A stretch of 64,000 nt of DNA from Branchiostoma floridae (taxonomy: Eukaryota; Chordata; Leptocardii; Amphioxiformes; Branchiostomatidae). The DNA is taken from assembly GCF_000003815.2 (NCBI RefSeq), contig NC_049980.1, forward strand, positions 24,173,808-24,237,807. The letters are read 5' to 3'. This document shows positions 13,601 to 22,400 of the stretch, piece by piece (positions within the stretch are counted from its first letter, which is position 1; the number at the start of each line of letters is the position of its first letter). The translations under genes were made by a program, and so were the position numbers. The notes below the pieces were generated by a model. The model was given only the letters and a program-made list of their open reading frames with translations. It did not search any database and was not told the origin of the DNA.

Positions 13601-16600
13601 CTCTACTCCCTACAACCTTCGTAACAAACACAATTTACAGCCACCGACTTGTACCACAACTCGTTACCAAAGGTCCTTTATTCCGTATTCTACATATCAC
13701 TGGAATGGTCTCGATATAGCTGTAAGGTCATTTAATCCTTCAACATTCAAAAACTACTTAATAAAATTGGTTCGCCCTTCCCCTAACACACATTTTAGTC
13801 ATGGCCCCAGGTACGCCTGCGTTTTACTCACACGCCTCCGCATCGGGACCTGTAGTTTGAACTTTAGCTTATAATTATATACACGTAATTTAGTCGATAG
13901 TCCTTCTTGTAGCTGTGGCTCCCGATGTGAAAGCATTGTCCACTATTTATTGTACTGCTCTAACTACAACCAACTTAGAAAAACCCTTCTCTGCAAACTT
14001 CAAGGCCTTTTAACCCTTGATTTGAAAACTATGTCTGACCCAGTCTTAACTCAACTTTTACTCAGGGGTTCACCCACTTTACCAACAGAAACAAATACCC
14101 ATATTATGCAGATTACACAGACATACATACTCCAGACCAACCGTTTTCAAACTGATTGAACATTTTGCTTTAAATCTTGTATGTATATTTATTTATTGGA
14201 TCCGTCACCCCACTGCTGTAGTACTGCTTTATTTGATCTCACATTGTTTTGTCCTTTGTTTATTTTATTTTCAAATGTCCTAGTGGTAATGTTAATATTA
14301 GCTTTGCTAGAGTGCATTTACCACTGTGTCTTGTCTTATATGTATACCAATAAAAAAAAAACTGTATCTGAACATAACTACATATACATCCATCCATTAC
14401 TGGTGCTGTTCGGCACCAAGGAGAGTGCCATCCACACAGGAATGGCTGGTGTTTTCGGTTTTGTTTTGTTTTGTTTAGCACCAAGGAGAGTGCCATACAC
14501 ACAGGAATGGCTGGTGTTTTTTGTTTTGTTTTGTTTAGCACCAAGGAGAGTGCCATACACACAGGAATGGCTGGTGTTTTCGGTTTTGTTTTGTTTTGTT
14601 TTGTTTTGTTTTGTTTTGTTTTGTTTGGTTTTGTTTGGTTTTGTTTGGTTTTGTTTGGTTTTGTTTGGTTTTGTTTGGTTTTGTTTGGTTTGGCACCAAG
14701 GAGAGATGCACTCATTCATCCATATCAGATAGTACTGCCCTTGGTGCTGAATTAAACCAACCAGCCATTCAAGAATGGATGGCACTGTGCGGAACAGCAC
14801 CAGCCATGCATGCATGTGTGTGTTTTCATACCGCCTGTGAGAGCTGAGTCTCCAAACAGCCCAGCACCGCAGGCCTCGGAGAAGACAATTATGGAGACGT
14901 TCCCACCTGCATCTCCCATCAGCAGCAAGCAGCTGTTCAGGTTATTGTAGTCAAACCTGAAGAACAACAAAAATCAATGCGCACATCTATATCACGGACG
15001 TTGGTTATTATTTTCTGCCTTGAAAATAGGACGAAAAAAATGAAGGATTGATGGGTACGCTTGAAATAACAATTAGTACCAGTAGTCCATAGTCATTACA
15101 GCCTTGTCCAGTGCTGTGATCTGGAACTGCAGTTCGAACTTGGTTGCGGAGCAATCATAGAAACCTGAAAAAGAAAGAGATTACATAAACAGTTTTTAAA
15201 TAAAAATCGTGCACAGCCCGCACTTTTCTTTTACGTAACTGTTGTTGGTTCATCATGGCATTCACCACTGATGTTAATAGCAATCACGAATCTATCTTCT
15301 GTCAGTACTTTCCCCGCCATTTCCCTAACCCTGTTACAGTACATACTTATTTCTCGCTCTGATGACGAAATAGCCACCATGTTGACGTTTGCCATGGCAA
15401 CCAGGTCCGTCAGCCACAGGGACATCGTCTTGTCGCGCGGCTGCTCCAACTGAGTAAGGAAAAATATGACCAGTATGTCTTTTGCCATTGTCAATAGCCT
15501 TGCATCTTGGTATGCGTATTTCATTGACTTAACGTGCATATTCAAGGCCAACTTACCCAGTGTATTTGAAGCGAAAGAGGCGTAAGGAAATGTTGTAACA
15601 AAAAAGTGGCAAAAGTAAATATATGGTAAGTGAAAACAACTAACAGATGATTTGCACGCGTCGCCCTGTCCTCCGCGGATCCGGGTCAGACATGTCCGGG
15701 TATGCACACGTTTCCCAGTGGTATTTTTCACATAATCTCCCAAATAAAAGATACTGATGAGCGCCAATGAACAAGGTTCATGGTTGCAACACTATTTGTT
15801 GGATAATACCACACTATATTTCTTTCAAACTGAAGTGGCGCTAACCGTAACGGTCCGCTGCAGCGCGATCATTTCTGAGTTCCAGAAGTTGATGACGCCT
15901 TCCTTACTCATGGTGATGTAACGGCCGCCTGGGTTGTCCGCGTCGTTCGCCGTCACACCGTGCCGGTTGGTGAGCAGCTGGTAGTACGAGATAGCATTGA
16001 TCGTATCCCGATGGGAACTAAAAGAGCAACAATTATCAGATGGTTAATGTTTCTATGTAATAAGCAAACCACCAACTTAGTGTGAATCTTTTAGGTACTT
16101 TTACACCATCATCGAATTAAGTCGCCCAAAGCGCTAGCTAGCCGTCTCTTTAACATTTGTTTAAAAGACTTCTGAATGAGTTCCGGTGTCTTTCAACAAC
16201 TTAGCAACTGTTTTTATTAAAACTTGACTGTTCATTGTATGTCGAAAGTACTGATACAGATGATTGTTAACATTGTGAGCTGTCCTGTGGATATGTGCAA
16301 CTGTACCTTGGAATTCCCCTTAGGGGCATGGGGAACGGCACCCCGCGGAAGGTAGTGGACATGATGTCCTTCTCTTGATATTCCAAAAGCATGTAGGACA
16401 GGTACTCATCCTATGGGAAGATGGAAAACGATGGCAAGCTACAACGCATGGTCCATGCATCAAGCGGGAAGAAACTGGCAACTCTGTATGGTCAAGGGTT
16501 CAAACTTTCTATCCGAAAATTGTTTTGTTTTGCATTGCATATATATAACCGGCAAACGCCTCATGCCATAACATACTACGTTTGTAATGAACAGTACAAG

Positions 16601-17563
16601 CTGCACATCCGGACAGATTTAATTTGTTACATGAAAATATCGCCATATCTACAACTGTCCATAATGCAGCAGTGGTACATGGCATTGTGGTATGAAGGTT
16701 GCATATCAAAAATCCCCATGAATCATCATTGAAGTTCGCAGTTGACCCCTTTCTGATTCAAAGGAGCCGAAGATATCCCATGAGCAGTTCGACAATGAAG
16801 TCAGTCTGTTTGTGTTGGGGTATTAAATCGCCTACCCAGTCCACGGTTCCATCACAGTTGGTGTCGACCTTCATGAAGAGGATTTCCAACTCGTGATCGT
16901 CCACAGTCTTGTTTCCCATGGTTCTCTTGATGGCCTGGCGGAACTCATCCGGGTCCAGCCCACCTCCGCCATCATCATCTGCCTCCTGTACAGGCAGAAC
17001 CAGTCACATTTCATCTGTAACGTTGCTTGAAAAGGTACTTAAATTTTTCTCTCAAGTCCCTTTGCTGTCATTGAAATTGAAAACCAAAAGTGGCAACTGA
17101 CGTAGGTAACCTCGTAACTTGCGTAACTTTTTAACTGGTAAGCTGCAAACGTGTAATAGCCTAACAAAATAAGAAAACAACGCAATTTCCAACTGATAAG
17201 CTCATCTCCTTCTTCACCAGGTGAGGTGTCTATCAAATATCGCTCATTTGCAATTGAGGTGTCTTGTTAAGAAAACTATCGCAATCAAGCAACAGGATGA
17301 CTAACGATGGAGTCAAGGGCCAAGACTATCATTATCTTTAACAGTATTCGTGTCTCACAAAAACTATCAAATGCTATCATGGGTACGGAGAGACGCATTG
17401 GCATGGATTTCGGGAAAATGTTTTAAAAACGGCATCAACTAGCCTCAAATATTTGCTGCAGTTTCTGCAGGTGGTCATTGTTCATCTGGTCCTCCAGTCG
17501 AGCGTAGTCCCCCTCTACTTCGGAGCTCGATCGCGACCCGTGGTGCATGCTTTGGCTCGCCAT
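1621..17563 (-). CDS. EF-hand and WD40 repeat protein, WDR49/EFCAB8/WDR64 (WDY) class; 27 coding exons
   Basis: Exons in transcript order: 17444-17563, 16836-16985, 16307-16410, 15846-16017, 15347-15449, 15080-15164, 14832-14956, 11429-11502, 10947-11062, 10715-10782, 10241-10389, 9863-10000, 9168-9275, 8771-8906, 8410-8510, 8202-8272, 7769-7889, 7064-7193, 6605-6805, 6124-6431, 5091-5238, 4746-4946, 4221-4368, 3857-3989, 2611-2703, 2020-2124, 1621-1857. All phases agree; the sum is 3,645 nt (1,214 aa plus stop). Two canonical EF loops lie at residues 43-54 (DDDGGGGLDPDE) and 81-92 (DTNCDGTVDWDE). WD signatures follow through most of the rest: INFWN, RIWNP, KVWDVRE, HVWSID, QIWNF, ILWSAD, RAWSI, KVWDIRR, IRLWTA. 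The C-terminus is basic (RPSKKSKAKKSVKS). Related proteins are mostly testis- or cilia-linked; which of the three vertebrate paralogues is the orthologue cannot be decided here. Intron 1 uses a GC donor. A splice acceptor lies directly before the ATG, so a noncoding 5' exon is expected. Confidence 0.9.
2752..2810. repeat. Short tandem repeat, about 22-bp unit, three copies
   Basis: The unit containing ACCACTATGGTAAGTCACAT is repeated nearly three times in an intron of the WD40 gene. Each full unit contains a donor-like ATGGTAAGT on the strand opposite to the gene, so it is probably not a splicing decoy for it. Confidence 0.7.
3057..3623. mobile_element. Inverted-repeat miniature transposon with TA ends, long version
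   Basis: The ends are TACAGTCAAGCCTGTAT on the left and ATAGACAGGTTTGACTGTA on the right, inverted copies of each other with TA at both boundaries. The flanks carry repeated CCACCTGTC / TATAGTGGCCAC modules, and roughly 300 bp of unrelated sequence sits in the middle. The same ends and modules recur at 19077-19258. TA boundaries suggest mobilisation by a Tc1/mariner- or pogo-like transposase; no transposase is visible here. Confidence 0.75.
5395..6001. mobile_element. Foldback transposon with 33-bp perfect terminal inverted repeats
   Basis: Positions 5395-5427 and 5969-6001 are exact reverse complements, containing CCGTATATTCTCGAATAAAG. Inside, the module AAAGTACGCACCCC recurs at about 5418, 5435, 5508 and 5904, so the element has internal repeats as well as inverted ends. 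The interior has no long reading frame. It lies within an intron of the WD40 gene between the exons at 5091 and 6124. Superfamily not assigned; non-autonomous. Confidence 0.85.
8341..8395. repeat. Fragment of the GTTGGAACATAAGGGTGT repeat family
   Basis: The sequence GGAACATAAGGGTGTAGCC here matches the right part of the inverted-repeat element at 9604-9772. It is a short remnant next to a WD40 exon. Confidence 0.5.
9417..9560. repeat. Repeat carrying two RE1/NRSE-like motifs
   Basis: Positions 9419-9439 match the known vertebrate REST/NRSF binding consensus (left half TTCAGCACC, right half GGACAGCGCC) at nearly all positions. A second copy lies at 9471-9491 (TTCAGCACCAAGGACAGTGA), and a half-site CCAGGGACAGTGC lies near 9558. 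Related motifs occur in the foldback element at 14401-14803, so this is a dispersed repeat family. It lies in an intron of the WD40 gene. Confidence 0.6.
9604..9772. mobile_element. Inverted-repeat element (TGTTCCAACACCC / GGGTGTTGGAACA)
   Basis: The left part has CTATGTTCCAACACCCTACA; the right part has several inverted copies of the form GTGTTGGAACATAAGGGTGT. This gives a small palindromic element with an internally repeated right arm. A fragment is also present near 8370. It sits in an intron of the WD40 gene; family unknown. Confidence 0.6.
11726..14359 (+). mobile_element. 5'-truncated non-LTR retrotransposon (LINE, CR1/Jockey-like) with target-site duplication
   Basis: The insertion lies antisense in an intron of the WD40 gene. 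A 13-bp direct repeat AACTGTATCTGAA flanks it at 11713-11725 and 14360-14372, and the 3' end is A-rich (AATAAAAAAAAAA). The first open stretch encodes an apurinic-type endonuclease: SVYYRPPG, TGDFNAKHEAWW, SLIDLLFI. The reverse transcriptase follows at about 12411-13874 with YLDFSRAFDKVWH, GIPQGSVLGPLLF and the catalytic FADDSS. It is broken: endonuclease and RT are joined by an apparent internal deletion with a frame change near 12400, and an in-frame stop at 13872-13874 interrupts the Cys/His-containing C-terminal region (CSCGSRCESIVHYLLYC). It cannot make full-length protein. The clade call is from motifs only. Confidence 0.92.
12447..13874 (+). pseudogene. LINE reverse transcriptase ORF, interrupted
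   Basis: About 475 codons remain open. They cover the RT fingers (VPIFKKGDPEDVSNYRPVSL), palm (FADDSS) and thumb (HKHIGVFLTSTMSWEKHI), ending at a TAA after which homologous coding sequence continues in the same frame. The natural ORF extends upstream without its own start. It is part of the element at 11726-14359 and is not a host gene. Confidence 0.9.
14401..14803. mobile_element. Foldback repeat with RE1-like motifs, 60-bp duplication and TTTTG tract
   Basis: The left arm (14401-14450) and right arm (14759-14803) are imperfect inverted copies, reading TGGTGCTGTTC...GGAATGGCTGGT and ACCAGCCATTC...GAACAGCACCA. Between them, 14461-14520 and 14521-14580 are identical 60-mers. They are followed by a pentanucleotide TTTTG tract that changes to TTTGGTTTTG (14583-14692). 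Motifs of the form GCACCAAGGAGAGTGCC occur at 14409, 14475 and 14535, and an inverted TTCAGCACCAAGGGCAGT lies at 14731-14751. The element lies in the same intron as the LINE, just upstream (in gene terms) of the LINE insertion. Confidence 0.75.
14583..14692. repeat. TTTTG / TTTGGTTTTG microsatellite
   Basis: A pure pentanucleotide run shifts to a 10-bp TTTGGTTTTG higher-order unit. Long frames across it on both strands are artefacts of the repeat. Confidence 0.95.
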
Positions 17564-18660
17564 CTAAATGAAGACATGTGTTAGAAAATATACAAAAAGC
17601 TGCACATCTCCTGCTGCTCTGACGCGAATAGCTCCCATTCTAAATTTATTTAGCTGACACTACTGAAGATGATTTGTCAACTTAAAAATCAACTGCGGTA
17701 CATATAAAGTTAACAACACAAGAGTACTGTAGCGTATGACGTGGCACTTAACGTTGTCTTAACGTATAGCTAAAGCAAGATGCATCCTATAACTAGTAAC
17801 TTAGTATTTAGTTTTAGTTAATGCAGCCATGTGGGCTCAGTGAACACGCAACTTTGTCTTACCGTTCAGTGGCCTTTAAGATTCTCTGCTTCAGCGGAAG
17901 TTATTAGACTATCACTATGTTACCGGCTTTTCGTGCTCCTTAGCTTGTTAGATAAAAACAACCCTGATCATCGTTCTGGAATATCATTGTGTTCACGCAC
18001 GTGCGTGTTTTGCGCACCTTCCTTCGCGTTCTCGAACAGGTATCTGTTGCGTCTTTATGGGTGTTTTGACAATGAGGCATCACGTGATGTGACACATCGT
18101 TTCTATTATGACGAATTCACTCAATGTGCTGGCTCGAGGGATAGTTGGGAATATTCGTGTCATATTTACTCAGTACCTTATCTGTTGAAATATTTACACG
18201 TTAAGATAATAGAAATGTATATTTGCTGAATGGATGAATACTGCTGAAAGTTTTGCTCATGACATTCCTAAAAGGTTGCGAATTGCACATTGCACATTGC
18301 GATTGAGAAAATTGCTCTTTAATTACTTGAGCGCAGGTCCACCCACATGAAGTCATCATTACTTCTTTTTTAATATCATATTGGGATGCAGAGGGTGTAG
18401 TTGTGGTCCATGATGCCGACATCTATTACTAACAGTTAGTATTTATTCTGACACCTGTTACGTCTTAAATTTTCATCAAACTTTTCACATGGAGTTGTCG
18501 GGAAACGTCTCTCCGTGGATCATGTCTAGGTTAAAAGTTGTTGGTAATGAAAGGACCAAGACGATACATGTCACAAAAGAAATATTTTTTCAACATCTGT
18601 TGCGTCATTTGAAGACGAAATTCAAACACCCCCATTTGGCAAAATGAGCTGTTCCGTTCA
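17564..18660. other. Divergent intergenic region
   Basis: This should contain the 5' noncoding exon(s) of the minus-strand WD40 gene. A 132-codon plus-strand frame at 17831-18229 shows no domain, signal or splice support and is not called as a gene. Confidence 0.5.
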
Positions 18661-18670
18661 TGCCTGACCT

Positions 18671-18705
18671 TAGCGCATGCGTGCTGCACGAGCGCCATTT
18701 TGAAA
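18671..18705. promoter_or_regulatory. Candidate core promoter: NRF1-like and YY1-like sites
   Basis: GCGCATGCG at 18673-18681 matches the NRF1 palindrome. GCGCCATTTTGA at 18692-18703 is the reverse complement of the YY1 consensus (CAAAATGGCGC). YY1 sites of this kind sit just downstream of TATA-less start sites in housekeeping genes. The location, between two head-to-head genes and about 750 bp before the CSE1L ATG, fits a CSE1L or bidirectional promoter. A donor-like AAG/GTGAGC at 19037 could end a CSE1L 5' UTR exon. Confidence 0.5.
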
Positions 18706-19076
18706 CGGGCCGAGCCGAAGTCAGCAAAGGAGTTTGACAGGAATTCCGCCGTGTGAGTTTGCAATTCTCAATTTATAGGCGACATTACACAATTAGATAG
18801 GTATCCGGGTGATTATGGTTTGCATACAGTTGGTAGAATCGTTCGTTTTTAACGTTAAGTGTTGTTTATTGTTTATGCGCACATGCCTGGACTGTTGCAG
18901 TGGGGAGGGCGCTTCCGTTTTACGCTCATTCATCAATGATGTGCAACAAGGTTTCATTTTCCCGCAGCACTGGTTTGGTCTGGCTATAACCGGAATGTTG
19001 TTGTCGTTGTCGGAAATTCAGATTGCGTACTGCTAAGGTGAGCCCGAAAATAGAGGAAAAGGTGTCATTCAATAAT

Positions 19077-19258
19077 TACAGTCAAACCTGTATTAGGGGC
19101 CACCTCTACAGAGGGGCCACCTGTCCATAGTGGCCACTTTTTGTCTGTCCCTTGGGTATTTTATCTACAAGTTGCCACCTCTATACAGAGGCCACCTGTC
19201 TATAGTGGCCAAATTTGTCCGGTCCCTTGAGTGGCCGCTATAGACAGGTTTGACTGTA
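19077..19258. mobile_element. Inverted-repeat miniature transposon with TA ends, compact version
   Basis: Ends TACAGTCAAACCTGTATTA and TAGACAGGTTTGACTGTA are inverted copies, with CCACCTGTC / TATAGTGGCC modules inside. It is the compact relative of 3057-3623 and lies just upstream of CSE1L coding exon 1, probably in its 5' UTR intron. Confidence 0.85.
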
Positions 19259-19454
19259 TTGGAAAATGGAAATCTAGACATGAATAATTTTCACAAAATT
19301 ATGATGGTTGATTTCTTTTATATCTCATAAGCACTCATTTTGTGTTCATATGTCACAAAGCCAAAGTAGTATCGGATTGACATTGCCGAAAACAGGGAGT
19401 AAATGACATAGAAATGAGATTCCTATGGTGACAGATCCTGCTTATACCTACAGA

Positions 19455-22400
19455 ATGGAGTTGAACGACACCAACATGCAGGCCTTGGCAGGCTACCTGC
19501 AGAAAACCTTCTGTCCAGATGTCGGTGAGCGGCGAGCAGGTAAACTTCCTTCACACGTACCTCATTAAATATCCTTCGGTTATAAGTGTGGTTCTGTTTT
19601 CAGTTCATTCATGCCATTTTCGAAATTTAGAGTCGCAAATCCATGCTGTAGCCTAAGTTGGAAACTTAGATTTGGGACAGCTTGTGCCAGATGTCAGAAT
19701 AGATACATAGTAGATGGCAGCATCATGGACCATGACAAACGGTACATTCTGCATCACAACATGTCCGTATTAAAAGAAGAAGGCGAGGCATGCACTGCAA
19801 GTGCTCCGTATGTTTACTTTTGCCATACCATTAACTCTTCTCATGATTCCTGCTGTACAATTTCCTTTCCTGTACTGAGACATGACAACATGTTGGTTTC
19901 TAGCTGAGAAGTTTCTGGAGTCAGTGGAGGGACACCAGAACTACCCTGTCCTCCTGTTACACCTGGTGGACAAGGCTGATGCTGACATGACCATCCGTGT
20001 GGCTGCAGCCATCACCTTCAAGAACTACATCAAGAGGAACTGGAGAATCGTGAGCATAAACACATGTTCTACTGCCTGTTTTATTCCGTTCAGTCATTAG
20101 CTTCAGAACTTAACCAAAAGCAGTTTTGCTCATTTATCTAAGTAGTGCGTTATGTGTTTATTATCTTTTACTACTAGTTCTAAAACAATTCCACAAAATT
20201 TAAAGAAAATATTGCAAGATATTTTCGTCTGTGATAACATGCCACTTCTGCTACAGAATCTTTACGAATAAGACTTAACAACAAAACCAAGTTGGGAATC
20301 ACTTAGGATGCATTGACATGTATTTCACCTGTGAATGCAATAATTTATCTAAAATAGCCTCTTTGTCCCATTGTATTGACATTGCTGAAGGATATACAGG
20401 ACCCATGAAGAACTGTCATTAGAAGGTTACAGTTGCAGTCTGTTCACACATTGTTCCTCTATCAGGTTGAGGACGAGCCTAACAAAGTGTCTGAGCCAGA
20501 TCGTGATATTGTGAAGAAAGAGATTGTGGGCCTGATGCTGCGAATGCCAGAACAAATACAGAGACAGGTAAGGTCTGGAGAAAAAAGTTGTTTAGACTTT
20601 GGCCAAAACACTAGTTGTACAATACAATACAATTTGATTAAGTAAAAGTGAAATGCGTGAGGACACATATATTTTCCATGTCAAATTTCAATGGTTACAA
20701 ATCTGTGGATACATCTTTCATTAGATACATGTAGGACAAGCAGTTTTTTTACTTGAATAGGAAGCAGGCTGAAGAAAAATTCTAATTGGAATCTCCAACC
20801 CCCCAAAAGTCTAAGGTTGGCAGTTTTTTCTAGGGTAGGTCGGGAAATGGGAAACACAACATTTTGTTCCCTAGGCCTAAGCACAAGATACACAAATAGG
20901 TAGAAAGTACTGATATTTGGAAAAGTAGGGCGCACTAGGAAAACTAAATCTTGCAGCATATTTGAGGATTCTGCTGTGTTGTTGTTTGTGCATATCTTTC
21001 ACAACATTTATCATGTCTTCATAGTACATGTACTGCATTTTTCTTCACCTACTTCCAGTTTTTTCCAGACAAAGTAAGAAATTACTAGTGCTAATGTGTC
21101 ATTATTTCCAGTTGAGTGATGCCATCACCATTATTGGCCGTGAAGACTTTCCTGCCAAATGGCCTGGCCTGGTGGATGAGATGGTGAAAAAGTTCCAGAG
21201 TGGAGAGTTCCATGTCATCAACGGGGTACTGCGCACGGCTCACTCTATCTTTAAAAGGTTACTATTTTTTTTAATAGCTTTTATCCAAAATTGAAAATTA
21301 TATGGAAACGGTTAGCATGACTGAGAGTTTGGAGTGACTAAGGGTGCTGTTTTATATGTGATGCCATTAAGGTTCATGTCTTTTCTGTTGTGCAGATACC
21401 GGCATGAGTTCAAGTCCAATGAGTTGTGGACAGAAATCAAGTATGTACTGGAGTCTTTTGCAGCACCTTTGATGGAACTATTCAAGGTAAGTGTGACCCA
21501 AGGATAGCTGTAACTAATACACTTCCTTCTATCTGTCTTTGATACAAAAATTCTTGACCCATGTATGCATATATGTTGCTGGACCTTGCCACAAAGCTAG
21601 AACAATACTAATGGTAGTATTTGTTTGTATTGCATGCTCTATAAACTTCCTTATGGCACAACACAGAGGATTTGTACTGAAAAGTTGCATATCCGACAGA
21701 TACATTTGATCTGATCACACCAAGGAGGACCCATACTCTTATCGCTATGTGTTGTGGGTTCTTCAATGTGCTTGACAGAACCTCCATTTAATGCCCTACC
21801 AGAGGGGCATCCTTAGCAGAAGCCAGGTGCTTTTTTACACCTGAGGTGCCTTTTCCAATGAGATAACATCAGAACCTGTCAGGGATTTGAACTCTTTGCT
21901 CCAGAGTCAACAACCCTTAATCTCCACAAGGCCCCATGTATTTGCATACCAGTATCCTGTAGTACTGTTGTGTCTGTAAATTTGGAATAACTAATGGTTG
22001 GACTATTCTTAATACAATAACATTTCCTCTCTGCAGATCACCATGGACCTGACCAATAAATGTGCTTCAGACCCAGTCAACCTTAAGATCGTATTAAGCT
22101 CCCTCACACTCATCGCCAAGATCTTTTATAGCCTCAACTTCCAGGTAGAAACAACTCTATTGGGGAGATTCCTTTCTCATTATTTCAAAAGCGCAAAATA
22201 GGAATAATTGGGTATAGGATGAAGTTATCAAATTGTGTTAGTCTTTTTGTACTGTCTGTAATTTTTGTTTCAGTTGCTTTAGTTTTGAAGCTGATGGTAT
22301 GTAAGAAAAAGACTTCCCTCAAGTCTTTGATTGTTTTAGTAGTTTAATGCTATTCAAGTTATTCTGGTCTTAGTGAAAAGTTACAATTTGTGATGTAGGA

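Noticed and set aside
14181-14815. Long frames on both strands (up to 183 codons) around 14.2-14.8 kb
   Set aside because: They arise from the LINE 3' end, the 60-bp duplication and the TTTTG tract, which is open in several frames.
17831-18229. 132-codon plus-strand frame in the divergent intergenic region
   Set aside because: No domain, no splice sites in keeping with a gene, irregular composition; it overlaps sequence expected to hold the 5' end of the minus-strand gene.
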